Notes under the pieces: model-generated | The model's input: only the letters and a program-made list of their open reading frames with translations | Databases searched by the model: none | What the model was told of the DNA's origin: nothing | Part shown: positions 48,841-61,328 of the stretch, one piece after another | Numbering within the stretch: position 1 is the first letter of the stretch | Layout: every line of letters begins with the position of its first letter | Assembly: GCA_030544235.1 (NCBI GenBank) | Contig: CM060463.1 | Span: 18,539,690 to 18,603,689, forward strand | Origin: Lepturacanthus savala | Lineage: Eukaryota; Chordata; Actinopteri; Scombriformes; Trichiuridae | DNA length: 64,000 nucleotides | Direction of reading: 5' to 3' | Program-made: the position numbers and the translations under genes

Positions 48841-49110
48841 GTTTCCATTGGTTGATCACTGTTTATTCTCTGACAAACTCCCATGAGTCATGAGATAAAA
48901 GCTTATGACAAGCTAAACAAACTGAAACTCCCATTAAATCCCAAGATACCAATGGGCCAATTGTTCTGCCATTGTGCAGCTTTTCACATGGACTCGTCAC
49001 TTGAATGGAATCATAGCAACCACAGCCTGCTCATATGTGATTGGTCAATACCATGCTGACAACAAGCAAACAGCTCTATAACGGTTTCTGGTCAGAAAAT
49101 AATTGATCCT
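48841..49110 (+). repeat. dispersed repeat R2, copy 2
   Basis: Homologous to 41701-41960 in the same orientation, about 270 bp, moderate divergence. Confidence 0.65.
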
Positions 49111-49289
49111 AAATCTAATGTGATTCCCCCTAAAAATAGTGTCCATCACCGGTAAGGAGAATGTATATTTAGGTTAGCATCTTTTTAACTCTCCACAGTA
49201 TGCACTCTGGAGAATCTCACCTCAGTTTTTGGGAAACAGTTGCCTTACATTTTGCAATTTTTTTATTATTTTTTTTAGTTTTATTTGTG

Positions 49290-49560
49290 CAAAATCAGTC
49301 AATAACGTAATAACTGTCCAAAATCAAAGTGCTGAAACGATGACGTAATAACTAATAGCAAGTTAAACTAATACCTGAGCCAATAATGTAATAACTTATT
49401 ATATTATTGGCAAAAAAGTTATTACCTTATCAGTTCAGGACTTTTAGTAAGTTATTGACAATTTATTACATTATTGGACAATTATTACTTTATTGGCCTA
49501 TTACATTTTAAAGAGAGCAAATTTAATACCTCACCGACCGTTATTCCATTATCAGCTGTT
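49290..49560. repeat. array of TAATGTAATAACTTATT-type words
   Basis: Words such as AATAACGTAATAACTG, CAATAATGTAATAACTTATT and their complements (AAGTTATTGACAATTTATTA) alternate in both orientations, so the block could fold into hairpins. It looks like a degenerate palindromic or fold-back repeat. Confidence 0.5.
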
Positions 49561-51820
49561 ATGTTATCTGCTACAAGGTCAAACCCGGAAATTACAATTA
49601 CAAAAACCCTTTTTTATTGAAAACTACACAATACTGAGGAAAGTGAACAGACCTATGCTTTGAAGCTAGTTGAATAAAAACCTTGGTTGAATAAAAACCT
49701 TGCGTGTTTGGCAAGCACTGCTATTTTATGATTAGTAGATGTAGGAAAAAGTATAAGTGACTATATATAAATTGCCTGTCCTCCAAATTTTGGGGATGGA
49801 ACTGAAACTCTCCAGTAGCCTGGAGAATTGCATAAGTTAGTTTTACTGACAGTCTGTGATTTATGTATATTAACTTACAATGTCTTTACATGTCTCTACA
49901 AGTAGAAACCGGCTCGGAACTGATGAAAAAAAAAGTCACTGAGCTCAACGGTACAATGAATAGCTCATCCTTAAATGCAGTAACCTCAGATCGCTCCTGT
50001 ACACTTTCAATTGAATTGGTTGCAACACAGCTAAGGTTGCCACTGTTATAGTCCTACAATGTAGTAGGCAATGGAAAGCCAAAGCAAAACTTCAGAATAA
50101 AGGGTGAAGGCTGCAGTGAGACAGTTCAGGATGAGACATGGCAGGCAAAAACACATTTCCTATACTGATCATTTTAGAGATTTTGGACTATTTTGCTTCC
50201 ATAACATGTCTTCTTTCAGACTACTGAAAAACCTGCATGCATCTGTAGATTTCACAGAGAATCAACTGTCTAATGTAGCCTGCACCATGTCATATGAGTT
50301 ATCATGGTAAAGCTCCTTTTCTCACAAATCTGACACATTCAGATTAGTTAATATCCTTTATTTTAGCAACCAATTGAAAGTACAAAAGGTTTAATGTTTT
50401 TTTTTCATTGGCTGGCGTTAATTTTTGACAATTCTACATTTTTTTCCCTCAATCCGAGCCAGGAATTTTCACTTCAATAACACTAGCATACACCAGACTC
50501 TCCAGTTTTATTCCTAAATATATTTTAAATGTTTTTACAGGGAGGTTCGTTCATATATCTTCCATGACCTGATTCACTTTTCATTCCTAAAACGTGGTGC
50601 CAATGAATTATTTCTGACTGTTGCCAGTATTTTTTCATTTCTGAGTGATAATGAGGGGTAATTTACCTTTTAATTTAACTTATCTATTAGTTAAAATTCT
50701 GACCCTATTCACCCGTAGTAAAGTGTGTAGGATTTCACCGTGAATTAAGTTAAAAACATCCAACAGTGTTGAGAAGTGTTATGTCAGATTCAAGGTGATA
50801 TTTGGATAAACTGGCCACATAATTAAAATCTAAATGGTTTCTCACCTGAAAGAACTAACTTTATAAAGTGACATTGACAGTCCTATAGAGAAAATTACAG
50901 CCTGGGTTCACTATGATTACTCCCAGAGGCTGTGAACAGCACAATTTCTTCTTCCTGTCTTGAAAGACTGAGCGGAGATTGGACACTAATAATAATAGTA
51001 ATTCATTTAATTTATAAAGTACTTATTTTGGCAAAAAAACAAAACTCAATGTGCTAAGTCTCATTGCCCCTGAGGCACAAATTAGTATTGAGAGAGGGTG
51101 GAATGGGTATGGTTAGTTAGCATGTTCACGTAAGTAGATATCTCTGCAATACAATACATTCTGATGATAATTAATTTTTTTTTATGTTTTAAATAAAAAA
51201 TATGGTTTTACAAAAATGAATCTGTAAAGGGGAGTTTGATATGTTATGCCTGTCTGTAGGGGATTTTTTGTTGAAATTCCAAAGTTGCAGTTTGATTGAC
51301 ACACTGCAAAAATGGTATACTATGACATTTAATATACAGTATGTTGTACAATATTACACTATTATTAATAATATTATTAACCCTACAGAATTAATAGCAA
51401 TTTACTATGAATATTCATAATCTTGCCTCCTAGAGGGCTCAAACCATTCTAAATTGCTCCTTTCATTGCATTTTTTTTAGAAGGACTTACATTAAAGTCT
51501 CCATTGTACCTGATAAAGAGCCATTTGGGGCTTGAAATGTATTTTTTTCTGAATATAATAGTCATTTTCATGAGAAGGGAGCACTTTACAGTGCTGCAAG
51601 TCCATGGGAAGCTGGGTGTAGTTTGTTTTTGATTCAGCACCTATTGTTCTGCACACCTAACTATATTACCATTTTAAGCACCAATATCTGTACTACCACA
51701 CTATCAGGAGCTGTAAACGTATTATGTTAAATTTTGTACTTGAGCATGATCTCCAATGAATCTGAATAATTGTCTCTTTTCATCACTACCTTGTTGGCCT
51801 TGTAGAGCTTTCAGTGTCTT

Positions 51821-51823
<3 letters not shown>
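49561..51823. other. unassigned DNA
   Basis: No exon recognised. At 50990-51070 TAATTCATTTAATTTATAAAGT and CTCAATGTGCTAAGTC resemble part of a fish SINE-like repeat. 51410-51650 may be another old repeat. Confidence 0.35.

Positions 51824-51853
<30 letters not shown>
51824..51853 (+). repeat. short (TA)n tract
   Basis: About 30 bases of TA repeat. Confidence 0.9.
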
Positions 51854-51855
<2 letters not shown>

Positions 51856-51990
51856 CACTTTACAATTTTCAGTGATGAAACTCCTCATGATCATGATACT
51901 TCATGTGTTTTAGTTGCATCATATATGTTGTAGAGAATAAAAAAAAAAATCTATCCCAAGTCATGAGACAAATTCTTGCTAATACAACAA

Positions 51991-52227
51991 TTAGACCTGG
52001 TGTTGTATTTGGATACATGATCTGTTCATGCAGCTGTAAAATCACTCATAATGCATTGTTATCAGACTGGGGGACAGCAGAAGGGGAGATCCGATCACAT
52101 GCAGGTAAGTACAGTGAGAAAACTAGAACGCATTTTAATACCAGGTGTAAATGCAACGACCCATTGATCGGAGGTCATTATTCAGATACAGATCACATGT
52201 TAATACCAGGTGTAAATGGGGCCTAAG
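51991..52227. mobile_element. MITE with TTAGGCCCC / ACCTGG-type ends
   Basis: The right end, inverted, reads TTAGGCCCCATTTACACCTG, and the left end TTAGACCTGGTGTTG is a shortened match. TAATACCAGGTGTAAATG occurs twice in direct orientation (52137-52154 and about 52201-52218). GATCCGATCACATG and CAGATCACATG are internal relatives. No coding frame of note. Confidence 0.5.
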
Positions 52228-52560
52228 TGTGCTGAGAGTCACAGGCACAATGACAAACAGCAAAGCGTTTACAGACAGCCATTAACAGTAAAACACATCA
52301 CTAAGCCATCCGCTCATCTTTGTTAGCTGCAGATTGCTTCCTCCCTTCAGACAGTTTTATAGCAACCTTGGCGGGTCACTAGTAATTATATAATCTGCCT
52401 TCCTCGATGTAAAAAGAAAAATGCACAGTGCATGACATAAAGCTAGTGGACAGGCAGTGACGGGAGCAGCGCAGCTTCCTGTTTCACACATTTCACCGCT
52501 GTCAGCCAAACAATACCCAAAAGAGATGGAGAGGTACAAATCAAGAGACTTGGGGTCAAT
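52228..52560. other. complex repeat-free stretch, possible conserved non-coding element
   Basis: No transposon words are seen. Includes CACTAGTAATTATATAATCT. Regulatory role is inference only. Confidence 0.2.
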
Positions 52561-52564
52561 CACA

Positions 52565-52760
52565 TGTCGAAAAGTCCTTGGGCAAGATACTTAACTCCAG
52601 CGAATGTGTGCAAATTATTAGATCCTGATGAGCTGGAGCACCTTGTATGGCAGACTCCATCGTTGTATGAATGTGTGTGCATGGGTGAATGTTGACATCT
52701 AGTGTAAAGCGCTGAGTAGTCAGAAGACTAGAATGACTTTGGGCTGGCTATTGAATATCA
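52565..52760 (+). repeat. SINE-like fish repeat, 3' part
   Basis: GTCCTTGGGCAAGATACTTA, GTAAAGCGCTGAGTAGTCAG and AAGACTAGAATGACTTTGGG follow the order of the common fish repeat that also flanks the P element, in the opposite orientation. Confidence 0.6.
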
Positions 52761-53138
52761 ATATGGTTTTTTTTTTTATTATAAATGAAATGCACAATTG
52801 AACAATATAGCCTATATCAATTTATGTCATGTTACATTAAAATATAGTTTCCCCACAATAAACTTATTTCAACAAAAACTGGAAGAATTTCAAATCTTTT
52901 CCACCATTTACAGCAGTGGCATGAAGTGCAACACGAAGAATATACTGTACAGGTACATCAAAGCTCTGGAATCATATATGAGGCTAAGAGTTTGTTTGCA
53001 ATAGTTATGGCTTCAAGAGTCTGAGAGTATAGACTGTGAGGGTCCTTGAAGATGACACAGGACTGAAGCCGGCTCTTACTTACTGCACTTTGGAAGTGAA
53101 AAAGTGGATTATTAATATATTCCATTTGAGTAAAAGCA
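52761..53138. other. unassigned AT-rich DNA
   Basis: Nothing recognised. Confidence 0.35.
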
Positions 53139-53195
53139 GTAAATGGCCTTTCTAGTCTTCCGACCACTCAAAGTGCTTTGCAGTTGCAAGTGTTC
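53139..53195 (-). repeat. SINE-like fish repeat, short fragment
   Basis: AAATGGCCTTTCTAGTCTTC then CGACCACTCAAAGTGCTTTG: the complement of the terminal part of the repeat at 52565. Confidence 0.55.
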
Positions 53196-53624
53196 CACCC
53201 TCATCAAAGTGTCCCCTTCCTTAACCAAACAGACAGATAAATCTAAAACACTGTAGTCAAAGACTGCCGGGTTTATTGCATACCACCACTTTGCATTGAC
53301 AGTAAGATAATTAATTAAAACTGAATATTAGGGAAGAGAAGAAAAAGTATGATAAGCTTCATTAATATGCACTTACCTCATGCACTTCCTCTCTAATACA
53401 CAGTACAAACTATAGTGAACGGAAAGCCACAATTACATCATGAGCAATCACTTGAGCATAACACAAAAAACATAGTCCAACCAATAAAAAATATAAACAT
53501 TGGCACAATTATAGGTGTCTTATTCACCATGCACTTACACACATTGCATCTATAGGTGATTCCAAAAAGAGAATGGATGTGAATGCTATCCATGCCTTTC
53601 GTCAATGTGCCTTCCACTGAGTGG
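53196..53624. other. unassigned DNA
   Basis: Nothing recognised. Confidence 0.35.
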
Positions 53625-53830
53625 TGTTATGTTGTTCGTGATTGTTTCGTTTGAAAAGAACGAATCTTCAGGGCAAACGAACTGACCTGAATCATTTACT
53701 GAAACAATGTGTTCATTTTTCAGTTCAGCTGAGTCAGTTCCAATTGAGGCAGCAAGCATGCAGGGACTGCTATGATTCGTTCTTGGTGAATGACTTGAAT
53801 CATTTACTGACTGAGGAAATACGGGGAGAC
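53625..53830. repeat. old transposon-derived repeat with AACGAATC / GAATCATTTACTGA words
   Basis: GTTCGTGATTGTTTCGTTTG, AAGAACGAATCTTCAGGGCA and two direct copies of TTGAATCATTTACTGA-type words (about 53690 and 53790) resemble a dispersed fish element rich in ACGAATC. The open frames on both strands here reflect the repeat. Confidence 0.4.
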
Positions 53831-54001
53831 ACCAACGCACCCTGTGTATCTCCCAAAGAACAACTATTGCAGTCAGAAGTTTGCACCAAATGGTTACACT
53901 TACAAAGCCACATGAACACAAAAGCACACCTTCAAATTCCCTGTTTTACTGTATTTAGGTAACCATCCCTCTCTAACCAACATGAGTTAATAGGTCTAAG
54001 G

Positions 54002-54205
54002 CAGGGGTGTCAAACTGAGGTCCTGGAGGGCCGGTGTGGGTGCAGGCTTTTGTTCAAACCAAGCAGAACCACACCTGATTCTACTAATGAAGGTCCTTAG
54101 CAAGGGCTGTAGTGGCTGATTAGTAGAAACAGGTGTGTAGCTCCTTGGTTGGAACAAAAACCTGCACCCACACCGGCCCTCCAGGACTGGAGTTTGACAC
54201 ATGTG
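54002..54205. mobile_element. hAT-type fold-back MITE, 204 bp
   Basis: The element begins CAGGGGTGTCAAACTG and ends TTTGACACATGTG. It is flanked by a perfect 8-bp duplication GTCTAAGG (53994-54001 and 54206-54213), the hAT signature. Nearly the whole element is an inverted repeat: CTGGAGGGCCGGTGTGGGTG pairs with 54163-54183, and CACACCTGATTCTACTAAT pairs with ATTAGTAGAAACAGGTGTG. It encodes nothing and would have used a hAT transposase made elsewhere. Confidence 0.85.
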
Positions 54206-54431
54206 GTCTAAGGCATTCAGTTACCACAAAGAAGAATCATTCAAATATTCAAAAAGGTTTCCCAAATTACGTTGTGAAAGATGAATATGATTTATATAAT
54301 GTGGCTGATGTCTCTCGCCTCTCTACCTGTAGGCAACCCTGCTGTTGTTATTTTGTTAGTGTGTTTTAGTCAACTATAGAGCTATAGAACTATAGTATCC
54401 CTTTCTCCAACATCTGAAAAAAGTTAGACAT

Positions 54432-55580
54432 GTAGGTCCACAAGGTTCTTTGATCGGACCCATACTTGTCACCTTATATACTGTATGCTTCTTTAAGGAA
54501 ATTACATTAGAAAACACTTCATTAATTTCTATTGTTATGCAGATGATACACACTTGTATCATCAATTGTATCATTTAAGTGAGACCAACTAGCAAAGTAT
54601 GTCTTAAGGACACAAACTCCTTGATGACCTGCAATATTCTGCTACTAAACTCAGACAAAACTGGAGTTATAGTTTATATCACTATCAGTTATATAGCTAC
54701 TTTGGCTAGCATTTCCTTGGCCTACAGGACCACTGCAAGGAATCTTGCAGTTATGTTTGATCAAGATATGCTTTTCAATGGCCACATTATCCAGAAAGCT
54801 GCTGTCTCTATATTATCGAGCACAAGAAAAAGAGATCATATCTCACTAGTACTAGCTTCTCTCCACTGGCTCCCAGTGAAATCGAGAATATAATATAAAA
54901 TGCTCCTCTTTACCTACAAAGATCTTAATGGTCAGGCACCATCTTATCTTAAAGCACTCATAGTTTCCTATCATCCATCAAGACCACTGCATTCCCAAAA
55001 TACAGTCTATAGGCCTATGATAGGCTGAAGTAAAATGGGTGGAAAAACCTTCAACTTTCAGGTTACTCTCCTGTGGAACCATCTTGTTTTAGTAGTACAT
55101 TTAAGAACAGGCTAAAAAACTAAAAAAAAAAAAAAAAAATCCTTCAGTAAAGCTTACATTTAGGTCTGGCCCAGGTTGAAACAGTGTTCTGCTGCTATAT
55201 GTTTAGACTGCCTTGTATTTCATGAGATACTTTTTCCTTCTCTCTGTCTGTAAACACTCATGTCCCATTAATGTTCATTTCATTAGAACCTGCTTTTTTT
55301 GTTAATTGTGTTTAGTTTTTTATCCCAGAGACATGCCCTGTATTTTTTCTCAACCGGGAAACCGTGGTTGCAGCACACCAGGCAGCTACACAGCCAGCTG
55401 TGGATGATGGCCGCCCATCTGCCTGAGGTCTCTCCCTGTTGGAGGTCAAGTGACCCAGACCTCTTCTGGTTGCATACTGCCATGGATCCTCATCACCCAA
55501 TGTTCCATATAAACTATACGATAAATCCTCATTATTCGGTTATTTTATTCAATGATATACTCTGTACAGACTGTAAAGCT
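54432..55580 (+). pseudogene. decayed Rex/L2-like LINE reverse transcriptase and 3' region
   Basis: GPQGSLIGPIL (54435) and, after a frameshift, FYCYADDTHLY (about 54528) are palm motifs B and C. A 104-codon frame at 54579-54893 carries LLNSDKTGVIV, ARNLAVMFDQDMLFNGHI and KRDHISLVLASLHWLPVKSR, equivalent to residues 232-375 of the copy at 2755. LLFTYKDLNGQAPSYLKALI follows in another frame. After a poly(A)-like run at 55122-55139 comes a long 3' region (55200-55580) with ATGATGGCCGCCCATCTGCC and GAGGTCTCTCCCTGTTGGAG, a segment seen in 3' ends of many fish LINEs. Several stops and shifts make it a fossil. Confidence 0.65.
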
Positions 55581-55977
55581 TACTGAAGTGAGTCTGTGAT
55601 TTTTGATTTTGGGCAAAACACATAAATTTAACTAGACTGCTGCCCCAAACAACTGGATACTTGGATGAAGAAGTAATGATTTGTACATTATATAAGGCTA
55701 ATTTATTTTGGAAATCATTCTATATCACAGGCCATTAAGACACAATTTTTGTCTATGTTGGACTGAAAAGATACTCTCCTTGATGTGATTACTCAGGTTT
55801 AGAGTGGGGTGGCTTAGAGGGAATAGAGAGTGTACAAAAAAAGAGACTAGGTTAAGTTGTGAGATTTAAAGTGAACTCAGCTTGCTGATACCAATTCATC
55901 TCAGGAGCCATCAGGTTTCACAGGTATGTGTGAAACCCCACTTAAGGATCTTTTCCCAATCACCTTTAAACTATTGC

Positions 55978-56239
55978 CCCACTTCCACTATGCAGTATGG
56001 TACAGGATGTAACGGTAGACTTATTTCAGCGTTTTCATTACCATGGAACCGTACCAGTCCCATATTACCATTTTAGTAACCCTTTTGGTTGGGGTTCCGA
56101 GCACACAGGTCCAGTACCCTAAGGGAAAAGCCCCTGTGTAAGTATAAGGCACCCCTTACACAGTGGAAAAGCAAAGCTGTAGAAACTGTACCTGTATTAA
56201 TCCGTACCATATTATACCATACTGACAGTGGAAGTGAGG
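55978..56239. mobile_element. MITE with CCACTTCCACTGT-type inverted ends
   Basis: Left end CCACTTCCACTATGCAGTAT and, inverted at the right, CTCACTTCCACTGTCAGTAT, each followed by GGTA. About 28 bp of imperfect terminal inverted repeat and 262 bp in total, without coding frame. Inner words such as GGAACCGTACCAG continue the theme. Target duplication not resolved. Confidence 0.6.
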
Positions 56240-59200
56240 CTTAAGATGCCACCAGGCCCCCAAACTGGCCTATTTCTCTTACTCAATGACTCTGCAGGAG
56301 CAGAAACAATTGCTCTCTTCCAGGGGCCATTTTCAGCTGCAATGGAGCAGCTGAATTTAGTTGTCACTCTCCTCTCAAAGTGTAGCCTGCTCGATGACAG
56401 ACGCATTGAACCTTCTCCATGGCAGCAGTGCAAAAGGCTGCTTAAGATTAAGAGATTCCAAATGTCCTTTCCTTAAGCATTTCTGACTTCAAAACACTCA
56501 GGCCTTGTTCTTCCAACCAGCAACAGGAGCCACACGGCATGCACAACTGACTCCTCTGCAGCACAACAGCTGGAAGTAATGCTTTCTTCAGCAACTCCAA
56601 GAAGCAAAACTCCAAAGCGAAGGACTCCAAATCCTTCAACCCTTAACTAACTCTTACCTTGAGAAGGTAATTTTGGTTACATTTCATTACGTTAATTACT
56701 AATCAGGGTACCAAATGAATAGTTCAGTAGCATCTATAACACTAAATCAGAAAACTGTTAATAAAGTTAATCCATTTAAGGTAATACATTAAATCTTATA
56801 ATTAATGTTTAATCAATTATTTCTGATAATTATTTTTCCTTCTGATAGTCAATTTAATCTTAGTCAATCAAGTTCGATAGATACATTAATTGGTGCCCAC
56901 GTGCAAGGTGCCTACAAGCGGAAAGATGCCCTGAAGTGACTGCTGACAACAGTGTCATACTTTTAGCGATTCTGAGCCTTTTCGTTACAATAAAGACTAT
57001 GTTTATGGAATTCAACACAGCAACAGTGTCTAATGTGCTAGATGAGAGGCTTTTCAGCATGGACTGTCTAATGCATACTCTGAGAAGGAACAGTTTGCTC
57101 TCTAAACAATTTCAGAGACCCTTGCTCATGAGGTATCACCTCTGTTTTGGTGAAAATTAGCTGGACTAGTCATCGGATATAAAACAATGGCGTGGTCAGA
57201 GTATGCTCTGTATGATATTTAGACTTTTTTGTCTTTTAAGTATGTTATTAGTGTGTTAGTATAATAGTGTCAGGAAAGTAAATTTTGTATTGACATATAT
57301 TTAGCTAATCAATATCTTTACATCATTAGAAAGGCTTAAATTGTATTTATTTATTATTATTAAGGTTATTCTGTTATTGTTTTGTATATTGATAGTAATA
57401 ATCAATATATTTATTCTGCAGCAGTCACAGTGTTCTTTGTGCTGGATTTTACTGACTTCTCTCAGCTTTGTAGTTTTATAGATTGATGAATAATACTATA
57501 AACCTTCTTATTAGGATATGGATATGTGCTGATATGTGGGCATATGTAAGGTTTATTGTTACACATATTGATAACTGTTTGAAATAAAAAAAAAAAAGAA
57601 CATCATAAATAGCAATGTGAGAGTAATTGGGTACAGTAATGTGTATTATATTACAGTTTGGACCCTCAACGCTGCATAAGGATAATATGGATTACCAATG
57701 CCAACAGGTTTTGTTGGCTAAAGACTTCTGGCCTTTCAATGAGATGAACACACTACTAAAGGGTACAGGGGCTACGACTGAAGCCTAACCAACCTTCTAC
57801 TCTTGCAATCTGTTGTAACCAGGTAACAGTTAATGGCAAAAAAAAGTAGAAAGCATTGCCTTGTTATTTTGCTAAAATATTACCATAAAGAATGCAACGC
57901 AGCTAAATCATGTCATGTCAGAGTGAAACGGGTGACTGTTAAGTCTCAGTGATGTGAAAGCCAAATTCAGAAATTATTAAGCAAATAAAGGTGGAAATAC
58001 CACCATGTAGCCTTGATTCATATACTAGTCCATCCTCACGGATATGTGTAAATGGACCACACATTATCAGAGAATATCAGAAAAAGCTGTCAGTTCAGCT
58101 GCAGCAGCTACAAGAACAATGAGTTATGTCTCTAAAACCAAACCTAGGGTTTAATTTTTAATGGTTATGTACCATGAATCTGAAAGATGTGTAACCAACT
58201 TCCCCATGCAGAAGTTCTGATCTATAAAAACATACAAACTTCACGAGAGAATGTGCAAAACTCTAGGTAAACTCTGACTCTGATTCATTATTTTTTTCTT
58301 TGGTACACGTTTATTTTAAATATTTATGTATGTAAGTACTTCTGAACAGAATTTTTACACATACATTAAACATGTAAGCAGCCTTTTTTAATGTACCAGC
58401 CGGTTGAGGTGGAGTTACTGTTATTGTGACTACTTCACAAACTTCTGTGTAGTTTAAAATATAATAAAGACACTGCATTATGCAGACAGTGTAAATGTAA
58501 TATTGTGGTTAAAAGTAGAAGATTTCACTCTGAAAGTTTCCCTGTACCTAAAAAAGAAATCTACGTGCTGTGTTACATTTTATTCCTTGATGTTTATAAA
58601 GTCATATTGCAAGTTTTCTTCCTATTATCATTCTAGATCAGTGGTGTAATTTGAACTTAAGTGGGCCGGACCAGTAAAACTGTACATATAAATCACATCT
58701 ACACATCTTCTCCTTTTTATTTAAAGAAATACACAATGAATATTTACATGATTAATTAATCTTCAATTTACTAAACAGGAGAGATGACTTAGGGGAAAAG
58801 AGTGCAATTTCACCAGTATGATGTCTCAGTTATTCTATATTCATTCAGTCAGCATTGCAATTCAAAACATTCGCTCACTTTTTTTTTTTTTTTACACAGC
58901 AAGGGAAGTTATCTCCTGCCTTACCAAATTTACAAATCAAACATATTTTATCCCTTGAGGCCTGAAAGATGCTCATTGACCTCCCATTTCTGTGAAGAAA
59001 TAGGAACTGGTCCATTTTTTGTACCACTTTGTTCAGTCATCCATTGGACTGGATTGGACTCTTAAAAGGGATGGATCTGGCACTGGTCACACTTTTGTTC
59101 TAGATGATGAACTCACTGCCGTGCTCTTTCAAATAAAACTGTGTAGTATGGAAGTATCAAAATTGCATAACTACTGCATTGTAATGCAGCCCACACCACA

Positions 59201-60636
59201 CAACAACAAATATGACAACACATTAAGCCCATGTAATTTTTATTGTGGTGGATTAACAAAGACCTTTTAAATCTCTGCAAGGTGATTTTTATTTTATAGA
59301 AATAGTTGTTTGCAGAGCCCACAGTAGATATAGTGTGTAATGTATGTATGAAATATAAGCTTTAGCTCGATATGAAGGCTTTACAGCCAATTCCATTTAA
59401 ACTTCATCCACTCTAATAACATATGTCCTCTGTCAGCTGCTGCACATCCGCTAGTGTCCTCCAGAACCTGACCAGCAGTGGGAGATCCGACACTTAACAA
59501 TAGTGTTCAATAACAGCAGCAGCTTGCATTTCCTCCTGGTATGGCCTCAGAGTCTGTTTCACACTGCGGTTGAAGCACCGATGGTACTCCAATGCCCTGA
59601 TGTTATTACCTCTGGCAGTTTGTCTTTTTGCCAGATTTTCATCAAATTTTCAGTGAATGTATAACACGAGAATACCCATCCTTCATTGCATGCAATTCAG
59701 TTCGTTCTGCAATTCAATCTGGACACCAAGCACCCAATTTTCCCCTCAGCGGGGGAGCCAATAACAGAACAGGGGAGGGTGCAGCAAGATGATGACGAAA
59801 CACAGAAGCGACTTTGTTGATAACTTTGGACCCAACATGTTGGCAGACAGTAATTTACCTTTCAATGCAGCTTTAGAAAGTGTTTTAGTAATATACAGTG
59901 CTATATACACTGTGAGTTTATTTTGAAAAATTTTAGACTTTTAGAGGTAAACTATTTCTTCATCTCCGGGTATGTTTGATACAATTGGCGATAGCGCTCA
60001 GTAAACGGCTCTAGGCTTTCATAAACCATGTTTCCAATGTAAACAAATGAATAGATGGTTCCCAGACTTCATCTCAATCTACATCAAGATGAGGTCTGGT
60101 GTTAGCCAGGCTAGCAAATACTGGGAATGTTACCATGAACAGATGATTAACTTTAGGTAATGATCCGGAAGAAATCCTGATTTCTGGGTCACTTAGAATT
60201 TTGTGTTGTTTGCTAACACTGATGTAAATGGACCTTAAAACAGGCACCATCGTTTGGGGACACCTGGTGGTAATATCTTACAGCTGCATAGCTTGTTTTC
60301 TTTGCACACTATTCCAGAGACATGATGACCTATGATTCTTGAAATGAATGTAATCAATAATACATTCAGTGTATCAGTAAGCATTTTTTACTTTGTCTGT
60401 TTTGTGAATGTTGGAATGGTGAATGGGTGTATAAAGAGTGTGACTCCAGCATCAGTTCTCTATTTACCTAAATCAAACATTACACATACTGACTGTGAAC
60501 ATTTTGCAGATGTGTTTAGACCAAACATTTTGTCATGTTGTAAATGACAAAACATCCTGCAGATGGCTACTGTTTCGCCTAAAGCATGGACTGATGATGC
60601 TACTGCCAGCAAATATGGAGCAAATATTGTAAGCAG
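56240..60636. other. unassigned DNA
   Basis: 4.4 kb without recognised gene or clear repeat family. It is AT-rich, with AATATTGAT/ATCAATAT words at 57280-57430, a short A-run at 57584-57594 and a T-run at 58879-58893. Many short frames exist, none with a domain. 59400-59800 is the most GC-balanced part. Confidence 0.35.
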
Positions 60637-61328
60637 GTGTTCAGATGGAAAATAGCACAACGTTTAGAGAGTGCACGTGGCTGGTACATTTGTGGAGATG
60701 TGGGAACTCTCATCCATATGTTACGGCACATCCCCATGGAGGAAAGTGGCACATGCTGTCAGAGATCCTCAATGCGGATCTCCATTTTTCCCTCAGGTCA
60801 TGCCTGCTGGGTGCCCGCACTAAGAATATTCATAGTGATAAATAACAGAGTGGTTTGCCCTTGCAACAAAACAAGTGATTTGAGAAACCCTCTTCTCTAG
60901 AGATTGGTGGCTAGAGGACTTCCACTCACTTTTATGTATGGAAAAGGCCACCTCCATCCTCTGGGATCTAGACCAATATGCAAGCGAGCTGCAAGATACT
61001 ATAAAATCCTTCTGAGATTCAGATTGTACACAGTTACTTCCCTGAATAATCAGTGTTCATAGTAATCCATTCCATTCTGCACATTCCAACCAACCCTGTT
61101 TTCAACACCTTTCCAGTCCAGCCATCTGTCTGACTACCTAGAATTAATTATCTGCATGGGTGCTGACGTGTGATGTGTGCACCTCAAATGAATAAGAACA
61201 TTGTGTCCCGCCTCCTCTAAGTCATTGCAATTGTTATTGATGCTGTGTCGTTACTGTTTTAGAATCTGTAATTGTTTGTCGCAATTGTTGTTTTATCTCA
61301 TGTACTGTTTGTATTGTCTAAGAAAGTG

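Noticed and set aside
49290..49560. CRISPR-like array
   Set aside because: The repeated words alternate orientation and vary, spacing is irregular, and the context is vertebrate.
53586..53962. two opposed frames over 100 codons
   Set aside because: Both fall on an ACGAATC-rich dispersed repeat.
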